From Lysobacteraceae bacterium (GTDB lineage Bacteria; Pseudomonadota; Gammaproteobacteria; Xanthomonadales; Xanthomonadaceae): DNA of 64,000 nt. Location: NCBI GenBank assembly GCA_016789405.1, contig JAEUPQ010000017.1, positions 248,001 to 312,000 of the forward strand. Reading direction: 5' to 3'. The first letter of the stretch is position 1. Every line of letters starts with the position of its first letter. Below are positions 27,776 to 36,810 of this stretch, one piece after another. A program made the translations under genes and the position numbers. Under the pieces are notes generated by a model. The model searched no databases. It worked only from the letters and a program-made list of their open reading frames with translations, and was not told the origin of the DNA.

Positions 27776-27922
27776 GACTCGTAGAGCGTCTGTTCCCGGC
27801 GCGCCTGCCGCATGGCGCCCTGCGCGGTGCCATGCGTCGAAGCCGCTTCGCTGCGAATCGCGGACCCGTTCTGGATCGCCTGGTTTGCCGTGTCATTCCA
27901 AGCTCGCCAACAGGAGATCCGC

Positions 27923-28270
27923 ATGCCCGCCTACATCGTCGCCCATGTCCAGGTCGATGACTGGAACGCCTACCGCGAGTACATGCGGCATACCCCGCGG
28001 GTGATCGAACGCTTCGGTGGCCGGTTCATCGTGCGCGGCGGCGCCATGGAAACGCTGGAAGGGCCCGAGGAAGCCCTGCGCCTCGTGCTGATCGAATTTC
28101 CGTCGATGGATGCGGCGCGCGGGTTCTACCGCTCCGACGAGTACGCGCAGATCAAGACGCTTCGCGATGGCGCCGGTTTCGCGAAGTTCGTGCTGGTCGA
28201 CGGATATCCGGAGGACCAGTGGCGCATCGCGGCCGCAGGCAGCAGGAACGCCGCGCTGCCGCCAGCGTGA
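27923..28270 (+). CDS. DUF1330 family protein
   Basis: A 115-residue protein with the ferredoxin-like dimeric alpha/beta-barrel fold of DUF1330. PAYIVAHVQVDDWNAYREYM at the N terminus, GGRFIVRGG in the centre and LVLIEFPSMDAARGFYRSDEYAQIK are hallmarks. Biochemical function is not established for the family. CAGGAG six bases before the ATG is a strong ribosome site, so the start is secure. It sits between nusB (147 bases upstream) and thiL. Confidence 0.87.
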   Translation: MPAYIVAHVQVDDWNAYREYMRHTPRVIERFGGRFIVRGGAMETLEGPEEALRLVLIEFPSMDAARGFYRSDEYAQIKTLRDGAGFAKFVLVDGYPEDQWRIAAAGSRNAALPPA

Positions 28271-28278
28271 CCACCCCG

Positions 28279-29232
28279 ATGCCCGAATTCGACCTCATCG
28301 CCCGCATCCACGCCCGCGCCGCATCACGGGGCGACGTGGTGCTGGGCATCGGCGACGACGCGGCGATCCTGCGCCTGCCGCCGGACCGCGACCTGGTCGT
28401 GGCGATGGACACGCTCAACACGGGCGTGCATTTTCCGGAAGACACCGCGCCGGCCGACATCGGCTGGAAGGCGCTGGCGGTCAACCTGTCCGATATGGCC
28501 GCGATGGCGGCGACCCCCGCGTGGTGCACGCTGTCGCTGTCCCTGCCGCAGTCCGACGCCGTGTGGGTCGACGATTTCCTCGATGGCTTCCTCGCGCTTG
28601 CGGCGCAGCATGAGGTGGCCCTGGTCGGTGGCGACACCACGCGTGGTCCATTGTCCGTGTGCGTGACGATCCATGGTCTGGTCGAGCCGCGCGGCGCGCT
28701 GCGACGCAGCGGCGCACGTGTCGACGACGACATCTGGGTGACCGGGACGCTGGGCGATGCCGCAGGTGCGCTGCGCCAGTGGCAGACCGGCATCGCGATC
28801 GATCCTGTCCTGCGCGCGAGACTCGACCGACCGACGCCGCGTGTCGCGGCCGGTTTCGCGCTCGCCGGCATCGCCCATGCCTGCATCGACGTGTCGGATG
28901 GCCTGCTTGCCGATCTCGCCCACGTCTGCCGCGCCAGTCGTGTCGGCGCCGCGCTCGATGTCGATGCCTTGCCTGCGTCCGACGCGCTCCGCGATGCGTT
29001 CGATCGCGAGACCGCGCGCGCGCTGCAGAGTGCAGGCGGCGACGACTACGAGTTGTGCTTCACCGCGCCGAAGACCGCGCGCATATCGATTGAATCGGCA
29101 CTGTTCGGCTGCGACGTGCCGGCGACGCGGATCGGCCGCGTCACGGCGGATGCGGGCCTCGTCGTCCTGCACGATGCCGATGGCGGTGCATGGTCGCCGC
29201 CGCGTCGCGGCTACGAGCATTTCGGCGGCTGA
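28279..29232 (+). CDS. thiL: thiamine-monophosphate kinase
   Basis: About 317 residues. It phosphorylates thiamine monophosphate to thiamine diphosphate, the active cofactor. MPEFDLIARI starts the protein, and VLGIGDDAAIL and MDTLNTGVHF bind magnesium and ATP. KALAVNLSDMAAMAATP and DVSDGLLADLAHV are typical family motifs. A GTG at 28267 overlapping the preceding stop (GTGA) is an alternative start that would add four residues. The gene ends 16 bases before a perfect inverted repeat. Confidence 0.95.
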   Translation: MPEFDLIARIHARAASRGDVVLGIGDDAAILRLPPDRDLVVAMDTLNTGVHFPEDTAPADIGWKALAVNLSDMAAMAATPAWCTLSLSLPQSDAVWVDDFLDGFLALAAQHEVALVGGDTTRGPLSVCVTIHGLVEPRGALRRSGARVDDDIWVTGTLGDAAGALRQWQTGIAIDPVLRARLDRPTPRVAAGFALAGIAHACIDVSDGLLADLAHVCRASRVGAALDVDALPASDALRDAFDRETARALQSAGGDDYELCFTAPKTARISIESALFGCDVPATRIGRVTADAGLVVLHDADGGAWSPPRRGYEHFGG

Positions 29233-29248
29233 AGCCGCTGCGTCGCCC

Positions 29249-29318
29249 TTGTAGAGCGGAGCTTGCTCCGCTCATGCCTTTCGTTGGAGCCATGAGCGGA
29301 GCAAGCTCCGCTCTACAA
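29249..29318. repeat. perfect 28-bp inverted repeat (REP-pair-like) between convergent genes
   Basis: The 28-base arm at 29249-29276 is exactly repeated in inverse orientation at 29291-29318, with a 14-base spacer. Each arm is itself built round the palindrome AGCGGAGCTTGCTCCGCT, flanked by TTGTAG outside and CATG inside. It lies between the ends of thiL and the FAD oxidase, so it can end transcripts from both sides. Similar GAGCGGAGC elements are dispersed in Xanthomonadaceae genomes, to my knowledge. Confidence 0.9.
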
Positions 29319-29330
29319 AAGCGGCGTGAT

Positions 29331-30713
29331 TCACGGCGGCAGCAGCTTGCCCGGGTTGAGGATGCCGTCGGGATCGAAGACGGTTTTCACTTGCCGCATC
29401 AGCGCCAGGGTCGGCGCGTCGATGGCCTGCGGCATGAAGTCGCGCTTCGCCAGGCCGATGCCGTGTTCGCCGGAGAGCGTGCCGCCCAGCGACAGCGCGA
29501 GCGCGAATACCCCGGCTATCGCCGCCTGCGCGCGCGCGGACTGATCGGTGTCGGTTGGGTCGTACATCAGGTTCACGTGCAGGTTGCCGTTGCCGGCATG
29601 GCCGAAGCAGACGATCGGCAGCGCGTGCGTGCGCGACAGCGCCTGCACGCCGGCGACGAGGTCGGGAATGCGCGACACCGGCACCACCACGTCTTCGTTG
29701 ATCTTGCCCGGCGCGAGGCTGCGCAGCGCGGGCGACAGCGCCTTGCGCGCGGCCCACAGGCGTTCGCGCGCGGCTTCGTCGGCGGCAGGTTCGGCAGCGA
29801 GGCAGCCCTCGCCGCGCGCGGCGGCGAGCAGCGCCTCCACCGCATGCGGCAGGGTGTGCGCATCGCCGTCGGCTTCGATCATCAGCAGCGCACCGGCCTC
29901 GTGCGGCAGGTCGGCGCCGCCGACGTCGCGGGCCAGCCGCACCGCGTCGCCGTCCATGAATTCCAGCATCGACGGCGTCACCGGCTGTGCCATCAGCCGC
30001 GCGACTGCCGCCGCAGCGGCATCGACATCGCGATACAGCGCGCGGATCGCGCGGCGCGCTGCCGGCATCGGCGTCAGCCGCAGCGTCGCTTCCACGATCA
30101 GCGCCAGCGTGCCCTCGCTGCCGACCAGCAGGCGCTGCAGGTCGTAGCCGGTCGCGCCCTTGGTGGTCGCGCTGCCGCAGCGGATCACCTCGCCGGTGCC
30201 GGTGACCGCGACCAAGGCCAGCACGTTGTCGCGGCTGGCGCCGTACTTCACCGCGCGCGGCCCGCCCGCATTGCAGGCGAGATTGCCGCCGATGCTCGAG
30301 AAATCGGCGCTGGTCGGATCCGGCGGCCAGAACAGGCCGAGAGGCTTGAGCGCCCTTTGCAGGTCGCCGTTGAGCACGCCGGGTTCGACGACCGCGCAGC
30401 GATCGCCGGGGCGGATGTCGAGGATGCGGTTCATCCGTTCGAGCGAGATCACGATGCCGCCTTCCACCGGCACCGATGCGCCGGTGGTGTTCGTGCCGCG
30501 TCCGCGCGCGATCACCGGCACGCGATGCGCGCGGCAGGCACGCACGATCGCGACGACCTGTTCGAGCGTGGTCGGCAGCGCGACGGCATCCGGCATCGCC
30601 TGCCGCTTCGAGTTGTCGTAGCCGTAGGTCAGGCGCTCGCCGGGATCGGTGCGCAGGCCGTCGCCGAGTGCATCGGAGAGCGTGCGGAGCAGGTCGGCGG
30701 GCAGGTCGCTCAT
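29331..30713 (-). CDS. FAD-linked D-2-hydroxyacid dehydrogenase (GlcD/D-lactate dehydrogenase family)
   Basis: A 460-residue flavoprotein with an N-terminal PCMH-type FAD-binding domain (VIARGRGTNTTGASVP near 70-85, SIGGNLACNAGG near 145) and a C-terminal FAD-oxidase domain. The C-terminal domain carries CFGHAGNGNLHVNL and SGEHGIGLAKRDFM with the substrate- and metal-binding histidines. It oxidises a D-2-hydroxy acid such as lactate, glycolate or 2-hydroxyglutarate. The sequence alone does not separate these. The ATG overlaps the stop of the preceding membrane-protein gene, and it is last in a five-gene reverse-strand operon. Confidence 0.88.
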   Translation of the reverse strand: MSDLPADLLRTLSDALGDGLRTDPGERLTYGYDNSKRQAMPDAVALPTTLEQVVAIVRACRAHRVPVIARGRGTNTTGASVPVEGGIVISLERMNRILDIRPGDRCAVVEPGVLNGDLQRALKPLGLFWPPDPTSADFSSIGGNLACNAGGPRAVKYGASRDNVLALVAVTGTGEVIRCGSATTKGATGYDLQRLLVGSEGTLALIVEATLRLTPMPAARRAIRALYRDVDAAAAAVARLMAQPVTPSMLEFMDGDAVRLARDVGGADLPHEAGALLMIEADGDAHTLPHAVEALLAAARGEGCLAAEPAADEAARERLWAARKALSPALRSLAPGKINEDVVVPVSRIPDLVAGVQALSRTHALPIVCFGHAGNGNLHVNLMYDPTDTDQSARAQAAIAGVFALALSLGGTLSGEHGIGLAKRDFMPQAIDAPTLALMRQVKTVFDPDGILNPGKLLPP

Positions 30714-31255
30714 TTGGCGATCATCGGGCGGGCCCTGGCCCGCCATCTCCATGACCAGAGAGGCATCGCCAGAACAAACGCGGGCAGCACCACCCATTTC
30801 AGTTCCGACCACAGCACTTCGAGCCCGCGCAGGCTGAAGAAGCCGGCGCCGATTGGCGACACCTCGATGGGTCGCCATGGCGCGAAGATGCGCTCGTGCG
30901 ACCACGGCCACAGCAGGGCCACGCCGAGGCCGCCGTCGGTGAAGGCGTCGAGCAATGGATGTGATGCGGTACACGCAGCGATGAACAGGAAGGCGCGCCA
31001 TCGCGTCGTCCGCAGCCAGGGGGCGGCGATCGCGGCGAGCAGCCCGAGCGCGAGCGCGAACGCGATGGAATGACTCGCGCCGCGATGCCCGAACTGATCG
31101 GCATAGGCGATGCCGAGCTTGAACGCGACGGAATCGAAGTCGGGCGCGATCGTTGCGAACATGCCGGCGGCGACGAGGCGTGGCGACAGCGTCCTGCGCC
31201 CCAGCGCCAGGCCGGCGGCAAGCGGGAGGACAGCGTGCGTGAAGATCGTGGGCAT
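30710..31255 (-). CDS. YdjM-like integral membrane metal-dependent hydrolase (DUF457)
   Basis: A 181-residue inner-membrane protein with about four hydrophobic helices. The family histidine and aspartate motifs are present: FTHAVLPLAAGLALG at the start, TIAPDFDSVAF, HRGASHSIAFALAL and SHPLLDAFTDGG. Members are called membrane-bound hydrolases on motif grounds, and in Escherichia coli YdjM is LexA-controlled. The substrate is unknown. The gene starts 13 bases after the NTF2-like gene and overlaps the FAD oxidase by ATGA. Confidence 0.85.
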   Translation of the reverse strand: MPTIFTHAVLPLAAGLALGRRTLSPRLVAAGMFATIAPDFDSVAFKLGIAYADQFGHRGASHSIAFALALGLLAAIAAPWLRTTRWRAFLFIAACTASHPLLDAFTDGGLGVALLWPWSHERIFAPWRPIEVSPIGAGFFSLRGLEVLWSELKWVVLPAFVLAMPLWSWRWRARARPMIAK

Positions 31256-31268
31256 GCGGGTGTGTCGG

Positions 31269-31619
31269 CTAGGGCGCGAAGAACCAGACGTCCGCGATCA
31301 GGCCATCGGCGACGCGGTAGATCGCTGCGACTTCGGATGGTTCGGGATGAAGCCCGTGGACGCGCTCGTGGTCGATCACCTTGTCGCCGAGCGTCATGCG
31401 CGCGAGCAGTTCGGCGCGCAGCGACGGAATCGCGAAGCGGTGTTCCGCGTAGAACGTGCGCAATGCGGCCTTGCCTGACAGGGCAGGCGATGTGTCGGGC
31501 ATGCGCCAGGTGCGCACGTCTTCGGCGAAGCACGCGCAGAACGCGTCGAGGTCGTGTGCGTTGTAGGCGTCGAGCTGGCGCTGGACGATGTCCACAGGAT
31601 GCGCGGAGGACGTGCTCAT
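31269..31619 (-). CDS. NTF2-like (SnoaL/steroid isomerase fold) protein
   Basis: A 116-residue small cytosolic protein with the cone-shaped NTF2-like fold. VQRQLDAYNAHDLDAFCACFAEDV at the N terminus and a C-terminal beta sheet ending in IADVWFFAP are characteristic. Members act as isomerases, hydrolases or ligand carriers; a role cannot be assigned here. The ATG shares one base with the yraN stop codon (TGATG). Confidence 0.82.
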   Translation of the reverse strand: MSTSSAHPVDIVQRQLDAYNAHDLDAFCACFAEDVRTWRMPDTSPALSGKAALRTFYAEHRFAIPSLRAELLARMTLGDKVIDHERVHGLHPEPSEVAAIYRVADGLIADVWFFAP

Positions 31620-32035
31620 CAGCAGTCGTCCGCGCGGAAGGCGTCGCGCAGCCAGTCGAAATCGGGCGCTTCGACATCGCCGTGCGCGGCGACCACGTCG
31701 AAGCGGCAGGGCAGGCGGGCGAATTCGCGATGCGCCGCGAGGAACAGTTCGGCCGCGAGCACAAGCTTGCGGCGCTTGCTCGCGTCCACCGATGCCGCGG
31801 CGCCGCCGAAACCGGCGCTCTTTCGATAGCGCACTTCGACGAACACGAGCGTGTCGCCCTCGCGCATCACCAGGTCGAGTTCGCCGCCGCGATAGTTCGC
31901 GTTGGCGGCGACCGGCGCCAGCCCGTGGCGCAGCAGGAAGTCCCGTGCCAGCGCCTCGACGCGTGCACCGTCGCTGCGCCGCGACGTGCCGTTGCGGGGC
32001 GGGGTGGGGCGAGGGGCGGTGCGCTCAGCCGCCAC
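31619..32035 (-). CDS. yraN: YraN family endonuclease-like protein (UPF0102)
   Basis: About 138 residues with a restriction-endonuclease-like fold. [44 protein letters not shown] and [18 protein letters not shown] carry the E, D and ExK-type residues of the fold. The cellular role is unproven. No ATG lies in a suitable place. GTG 32035 was taken, giving an 11-base overlap with the end of the upstream lipoprotein gene. The yraN-lppC pairing next to rsmI is conserved in proteobacteria. Confidence 0.88.
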   Translation of the reverse strand: MAAERTAPRPTPPRNGTSRRSDGARVEALARDFLLRHGLAPVAANANYRGGELDLVMREGDTLVFVEVRYRKSAGFGGAAASVDASKRRKLVLAAELFLAAHREFARLPCRFDVVAAHGDVEAPDFDWLRDAFRADDC

Positions 32036-33422
32036 TGCGGCCCAGCGCCACGACCTGTCCGTTGCTGAAGGTCGACCAGGCCGGCGTGCGCAGCACATTG
32101 CCGAAGCCATCCAGGCGCAGGGCACCGGTCGCGCCGTCGATCTTGCCGTTGGCATCGTTCGACAGCTTTTCGAGATAGGCGGTGAGCAGCCAGGCGTCGT
32201 AACCGAAGGCGAACAGCTTGGCCGCGGGGCCGCGTGCGGTATTCAGCCCCTTGCCCGTGGCTTCCGCCGGAGGCAGGCCGTTGATGCCCTGCACGACCCA
32301 GGTCTCGGTGGGAAATGCGATGCCGTCCAGCGCCTTGTCCTGATCGGGCTTGCCGGTGCCCGACAGCAACTGCGACGTGCCCACGCGCAGCTTGTCGGCC
32401 AGGCCGGCCATCAGCAGCTGCGGCGCCAGCGCGCGCGCCTGCGGGGCCTTGAGCGCGATGAAGACGGCATCGACACCGCCTTCCTTCTGCGTCGCGGCCT
32501 GCAGTGCCGCGATGCTGTCCAGCGGCTTCTCGGCGATGACCAGGGTGTCCACGACGCTGCCGCCGCGGCTGGCGAGGTGGTCGCGGAACGCGGTCGTGCT
32601 GCGGCGCAGGTTGTCGTCGCCGCCCAGCAGCACCAGCACCCGCTTCGCCTTGCGCGAGAGCAGGTATTCGGCAGCGGCGATGCCGTCGTCCTCCGGCGCC
32701 AGTGCGAAGCTGGCGTTGCCCGACGACGGCGGCTGCGGGCCGCGATTGAGCGCGAGCACCGGCACGTCGAGCGCGTCCTGCTGGAACAGCGTGCCGACCT
32801 CATCGCGGCCGAGCGGACCGAGCACGTAGTCGGCGCCATCGGCGGTCGCCTTGCGGTAGGCCTCCACGGCGCCGCTCGGCGTGCCGGCGGTGTCGTAGAA
32901 GGCGATCTGCGGGCGCGCGCGATGTTCGCCGTAGTAGCCGGCCAGCAGGCCGTCGCGCACCGGCGAGGCCGCCGTGGCGAGGTTGCCGGTCAGCGGCAGC
33001 AGCACGGCCAGCTTGCGCGGCGGGCGATAGCCGTCGCGGTCGGCGGCCGGGCGATTCCCGGCATTGAAGCGCCACTGGCCTTCGCGATCGAAGGGGCGCG
33101 GCAGGTCCAGTCCGCGGCGCTGCAGTTCGCGGCCCATGAAGTTGTAGAGCGGATCGCCTGCGGCCAGCTTCGCAGCCTCGATGCCGAGCGTGGCGTTGTC
33201 GAGACCGGCGACCAGGCGCTCGATGGCGATCGCGTTGTCGCGGCGCGACTGGCCACTGAGGGTCTCGTGGTTGCGCGCCAGCGCCGAGGCCTCGACCACC
33301 ACCGGGTGCGTGCGGCTCGTCGTCGGCCGGGTGCCGCCGGGCTTGGTCGGGGTGCAGGCCGTCAGGCCCAGCACCAACAGGCCGGCGCAGAGCCAGGCCA
33401 GACGCTTCGCATTCGTTCGCAT
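32025..33422 (-). CDS. LpoA/LppC-type penicillin-binding protein activator lipoprotein
   Basis: A 465-residue outer-membrane lipoprotein expected to activate a bifunctional penicillin-binding protein from outside. The signal peptide ends with lipobox LTAC (20-23), followed by a Pro/Thr linker. A TPR-like N-terminal part (about 40-120) precedes a periplasmic-binding-protein-like domain beginning [39 protein letters not shown] and [13 protein letters not shown] are typical late motifs. GAGG lies about ten bases before the ATG. It is divergent from rsmI and heads the reverse-strand operon down to the FAD oxidase. Confidence 0.9.
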   Translation of the reverse strand: MRTNAKRLAWLCAGLLVLGLTACTPTKPGGTRPTTSRTHPVVVEASALARNHETLSGQSRRDNAIAIERLVAGLDNATLGIEAAKLAAGDPLYNFMGRELQRRGLDLPRPFDREGQWRFNAGNRPAADRDGYRPPRKLAVLLPLTGNLATAASPVRDGLLAGYYGEHRARPQIAFYDTAGTPSGAVEAYRKATADGADYVLGPLGRDEVGTLFQQDALDVPVLALNRGPQPPSSGNASFALAPEDDGIAAAEYLLSRKAKRVLVLLGGDDNLRRSTTAFRDHLASRGGSVVDTLVIAEKPLDSIAALQAATQKEGGVDAVFIALKAPQARALAPQLLMAGLADKLRVGTSQLLSGTGKPDQDKALDGIAFPTETWVVQGINGLPPAEATGKGLNTARGPAAKLFAFGYDAWLLTAYLEKLSNDANGKIDGATGALRLDGFGNVLRTPAWSTFSNGQVVALGRSGG

Positions 33423-33447
33423 GCCGCAACACCTCGTGGGGAACGGC

Positions 33448-33457
33448 TAGGATTCTA
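33448..33457. promoter_or_regulatory. overlapping divergent -10 elements between lppC and rsmI
   Basis: The 68-base gap has TAGGAT on the plus strand (33448-33453) and TAGAAT on the minus strand (33452-33457), sharing two bases. Both lie about 32-37 bases from the start codons they would serve. The close overlap suggests mutual exclusion of the two polymerases. No -35 boxes are convincing. Confidence 0.4.
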
Positions 33458-33490
33458 CCGTCCGACCCAAGCCCGAGCGACCCGCATCCG

Positions 33491-34324
33491 ATGTCACCTT
33501 CCAGCCCTGCAGGCACGCTCCACGTCGTTGCCACCCCGATCGGCAACCTGAACGACCTTTCGCCGCGTGCGCAGGAGACCCTGCGCGGTGTTTCCGCGAT
33601 CTGCGCCGAGGACACCCGCCACACCCGGCAGCTGCTGTCGCACTTCGGCATCGAGCAGTCGCTGGTGGCGCTGCACGAGCACAACGAAGCAGGACTGGCC
33701 GAGCGCATCGTCGCCCGTCTCCAGGCCGGCGAATCGCTGGCCCTGGTGTCCGATGCCGGCACGCCGCTGGTCAGCGACCCCGGCTTCCGACTCGTCGCTG
33801 CCGCGCGCGCCGCCGGTATCCGGGTCAGCCCCGTGCCCGGCCCCTGCGCCCTGGTCGCTGCGCTCAGCGCCGCCGGATTGCCGAGCGACCGCTTTGCGTT
33901 CGAGGGCTTCCTGCCGGCCAAGACCGGTGCCCGGCGCGAGCGACTCGCGCAGCTTGCCGGCGAAACGCGCACGCTGATCTTCTACGAGTCCTCGCATCGC
34001 ATCGAAGAGACGCTGGAGGATGCCGTCGTCGCCTTCGGCGCGGAGCGGCCCGCCGCCATCGCGCGCGAACTGACCAAGCTGTTCGAGACCGTGCTTTCGG
34101 GTGGCCTGGGCGAATTGCACGCCCGCGTCGCCGCCGATGCCGACCAGCGCAAGGGCGAGTTCGTGCTGCTGGTGCAGGGCGTGGCCGACGACACCGAAGC
34201 CAGGGTCGCCGAAGGTCGTCGCATCTACGCGCTGCTCGATGCGCATCTCCCGCCCTCCACCGCCGCGAAGCTCGCCGCCGAGATCAGCGGGGCGCCGAGG
34301 AAGGCGCTGTACGGCGGCGGCTGA
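33491..34324 (+). CDS. rsmI: 16S rRNA (cytidine-1402-2'-O)-methyltransferase RsmI
   Basis: A 277-residue tetrapyrrole-methylase-fold enzyme that 2'-O-methylates C1402 of 16S rRNA with SAM, next to the m4 mark made by RsmH encoded further along this window. GTLHVVATPIGNLNDLSPRA, AEDTRHTRQLLSHFGI, SDAGTPLVSDPG and PVPGPCALVAALSAAGL are the standard motifs in order. The length matches the family. It lies opposite lppC, a widely conserved arrangement. It ends 19 bases before the end of the GGDEF gene on the other strand. Confidence 0.96.
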   Translation: MSPSSPAGTLHVVATPIGNLNDLSPRAQETLRGVSAICAEDTRHTRQLLSHFGIEQSLVALHEHNEAGLAERIVARLQAGESLALVSDAGTPLVSDPGFRLVAAARAAGIRVSPVPGPCALVAALSAAGLPSDRFAFEGFLPAKTGARRERLAQLAGETRTLIFYESSHRIEETLEDAVVAFGAERPAAIARELTKLFETVLSGGLGELHARVAADADQRKGEFVLLVQGVADDTEARVAEGRRIYALLDAHLPPSTAAKLAAEISGAPRKALYGGG

Positions 34325-34343
34325 AACGAAACGCTGGTGACGA

Positions 34344-36200
34344 TCAGAACTGGTCGTGCGACGACGCGTCGTCGCCGATATCGCCGGCCAGCACCACGCG
34401 ATCACGTCCCTCGGCCTTCGCCTTGTACAGCGCGCGGTCGGCGCGGATGAGCAGCGTGTCGAAGCCCTTGTCGCCGGGCGTCAGGCAGGCCACGCCGACG
34501 GAGGCGGTCGGCGTGATCACCTGGTCGCCGACGCGCACGCTCACGCCGGCCACGGCGAGACGCAGGCGTTCGGCGGCCGGCAGCGCGTGTTCCTCGCCGA
34601 TGCCCTGCAGCAGCACCGCGAACTCCTCGCCGCCGTAGCGGCCCAGCGTGTCGGTGTCGCGGCAGACCTCGCGCATCGCTGCCGCCACGGCCTTCAGCAC
34701 GTCGTCGCCGACGGCATGGCCGAATTTGTCATTGATGCGCTTGAAGTGGTCGATGTCGACCACCGCGATCGCGAAGTGGTGGCCATGCGCGATCGCGTTC
34801 GCCACGGCGGCATGGCCAGCCTCGGTGATGTGGCGACGACTGTGCACGGCAGTGAGGAAGTCGGTGGCGATCGCGATCTCCATCTCGCGGCCGCGTTCGC
34901 GCATCGCGCCGGCATAGCGACGCTGCTGCCGGTACAGCGCGATCACGCCGGCGAGGATGCAGAACACCAGCGCGCCGCCGACCAGCGAATAGCGGAATCG
35001 GTTCTCGCTGACGGTCGCGCGCAGCCGTTCGTTCTCGACCAGGGTCTTCGCAGCGGCGAGCGCGGCTTCGCTCTGCACGAAGCGCAAGCGTTCCTCGAAA
35101 TCGGCGGCGGCCGATTCGCGCTCGATCCGCGCGACTTCGTCGGTCAGCATCATCAGCCGCGCGGTGGTGTCCGCCAGGTGTTCGCGGCTCACGCCCGCCA
35201 ACTGCAGGTCGACGATCTCGCGCACGGCGCGCAGCTCGTCGCGATACAGGCGCAGACCCGCGAAGGCGTCGCGCGCCTTGGTGTATTCGGCGTAGGCCTG
35301 TCCGCGCTCGCCGCGCATGCGGTGCGCGTGGCCGATGGTCTCGAAGCCGAGCCCGCGGATCTGGGTGTTCTCGAGCCCGCCGCCGATCGCGCCGATGCGA
35401 CGGCCGCGTTCCTCGACCGTATCCGCATCGCCGAGCACGCGCGCTGCGTTGGCTTCTTCCAGCAGGATCTCGGCAGTGAGCTTGGGGTCTTCGACTGCGG
35501 GCAGCAGCGGTTCCGCCTGGCGCAGCAGCGCCTGCGCTTCGCGCGCACGACCGGTGTCCGAAGCCACCTTCGCCATGTTGCGCAGCAAGCGGATGTGCAT
35601 TTCCGGCTGCGTGGCCGGTGGCGCGTAGGCGAGCCCCTCGCGGGCATAGCGGTACGACTCGTCCAGCTTGCCGAGGCGCGCGCTGATCGACGAATAGGCC
35701 AGCAGCACGTCGGCCATCAGGGCATCGTTCTTCTCGGCGCCGAGCCGCTGCCGTGCCTCGGTGAGGAGTCGCGAGGCATTGCTGAAATCACCCAGTCGCG
35801 AGAGCGCGCGACCGAGCGCGATGCGCGAACGGACCTGCAGGTAGACGCTTTTCGTGTGATCGGCCGCTTCCATCGCGACCGAACCGGCGCGGCGCTGGCA
35901 GCTCCAGTCCGCGGTGACGCGACAGGCATTGGCTTCGGCCAGTGCGAGCTTGGCCTGGCCCTCGTAGTCCTGGGCATCCAGCGCGGCGCGTGCGGCCGGC
36001 AGCTTGCGCAGGACTTCCTGCGGTGAGGTCAGGGCTTCGATTTCCAGCGGATGGCGCGGGTCCGTGCCTGATACGGGCTTGTCCTGCGCCAAGGCCATGG
36101 GAGCGACGAACAGGAGCATGGCCATGCAGGCCAGCCAGGCGAAGGCGGAGGCGGAGGCGGAGGCTCGAAAGGCGCTGGCGGTCTGGTCCCGGTAAGACAA
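34344..36200 (-). CDS. TPR-containing diguanylate cyclase (GGDEF), exported sensor
   Basis: A 618-residue protein with the same plan as the first GGDEF gene. A signal peptide ends near MALAQ (about 38-42). A periplasmic TPR-like region spans about 80-420, one membrane helix (YSLVGGALVFCILAGVIALY) follows, and a cytosolic GGDEF domain ends the protein. The GGEEF signature is intact and the inhibitory I-site RDTD stands five residues before it, unlike the first copy. The start is TTG 36200, supported by GAGGAA seven bases upstream; ATG 36125 would cut the signal peptide. Extracellular cues may be read by the TPR part. It is divergent from rnpB. Confidence 0.87.
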   Translation of the reverse strand: MSYRDQTASAFRASASASAFAWLACMAMLLFVAPMALAQDKPVSGTDPRHPLEIEALTSPQEVLRKLPAARAALDAQDYEGQAKLALAEANACRVTADWSCQRRAGSVAMEAADHTKSVYLQVRSRIALGRALSRLGDFSNASRLLTEARQRLGAEKNDALMADVLLAYSSISARLGKLDESYRYAREGLAYAPPATQPEMHIRLLRNMAKVASDTGRAREAQALLRQAEPLLPAVEDPKLTAEILLEEANAARVLGDADTVEERGRRIGAIGGGLENTQIRGLGFETIGHAHRMRGERGQAYAEYTKARDAFAGLRLYRDELRAVREIVDLQLAGVSREHLADTTARLMMLTDEVARIERESAAADFEERLRFVQSEAALAAAKTLVENERLRATVSENRFRYSLVGGALVFCILAGVIALYRQQRRYAGAMRERGREMEIAIATDFLTAVHSRRHITEAGHAAVANAIAHGHHFAIAVVDIDHFKRINDKFGHAVGDDVLKAVAAAMREVCRDTDTLGRYGGEEFAVLLQGIGEEHALPAAERLRLAVAGVSVRVGDQVITPTASVGVACLTPGDKGFDTLLIRADRALYKAKAEGRDRVVLAGDIGDDASSHDQF

Positions 36201-36330
36201 GCGGGTTCCTCGTCGGATCGTGGATTCGGTCCGGCCCCGCTTGCGCGGTGCCGCCTCGTGAGGACGTCCTGTCGGGTTGCTGGCGACCAGCGTAGCGCAT
36301 GCCCGTAGCCGGCGTGCGACAATGCGCACG

Positions 36331-36698
36331 GCGGAGTCGGCCGGACGGTCGCGTCGCGAGCATCCACTTCGGTGGGCGTTCGCGCCGAGGAAAGTCCGGG
36401 CTCCACAGGGCACGGTGCCAGGTAACGCCTGGGCGGCGCGAGTCGACGGAAAGTGCAACAGAAAGATACCGCCGAACGGTTCTCCGGAATGCGTGGCAAG
36501 GGTGAAATGGTGCGGTAAGAGCGCACCGCGAGTCCGGCAACGGACCGGCACGGCAAACCCCACCGGGAGCAAGACCAAATAGGGAGACGATGCTGCGGCC
36601 CGCAGTGTCTCCGGGTAGGTTGCTTGAGCGTATCGGTGACGATGCGCCTAGAGGAATGATCGTCCTCGACAGAACCCGGCTTACAGGCCGGCTCCGCC
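36331..36698 (+). ncRNA. rnpB: RNase P RNA (bacterial type A)
   Basis: About 368 bases form the catalytic RNA that removes 5' leaders from pre-tRNAs. The ends pair as helix P1: GCGGAGTCGGCC (36331-36342) with GGCCGGCTCCGC (36687-36698). Conserved cores follow in order. GAGGAAAGTCCGGGCTCC (P4 5' strand, J3/4) lies around 36395, and ACAGAAAGATACCGCC around 36458. GGTAAGAGCGCACCGCG lies around 36515 and CCACCGGGAGCAAGACCAAATAG around 36560. AGAGGAATGATCG and ACAGAACCCGGCTTA are near the 3' end. The promoter is probably at GACAAT (36318-36323). Confidence 0.96.
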
Positions 36699-36727
36699 AT
36701 TCTTCGAATGCGCAGCATTCGAAGAAT
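36699..36727 (+). terminator. hairpin directly after rnpB
   Basis: ATTCTTCGAATGC and GCATTCGAAGAAT pair over 13 bases around the loop GCA. It begins one base after the RNase P RNA P1 helix. No long T-run follows. It overlaps the first bases of the adjacent direct repeat. Confidence 0.6.
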
Positions 36728-36810
36728 CCCACGATTCGCGGCGCGAATCGCGGGCCCCAGGCCTTCGCCCCCGTTCCCCCACTCGCGTCTGCGACGCGAG
36801 TCGCCCCCTT
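36726..36810. repeat. 85-bp direct repeat, copy A
   Basis: This 85-base unit recurs at 36955-37039 with two mismatches. Each copy has two palindromes, CGATTCGCG-G-CGCGAATCG and ACTCGCGTC-TGC-GACGCGAGT, joined by a GC-rich bridge. It runs into a GCCCCCTT/AAGGGGGC hairpin (36803-36821). No reading frame is shared by both copies in a way that suggests coding. Confidence 0.92.
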
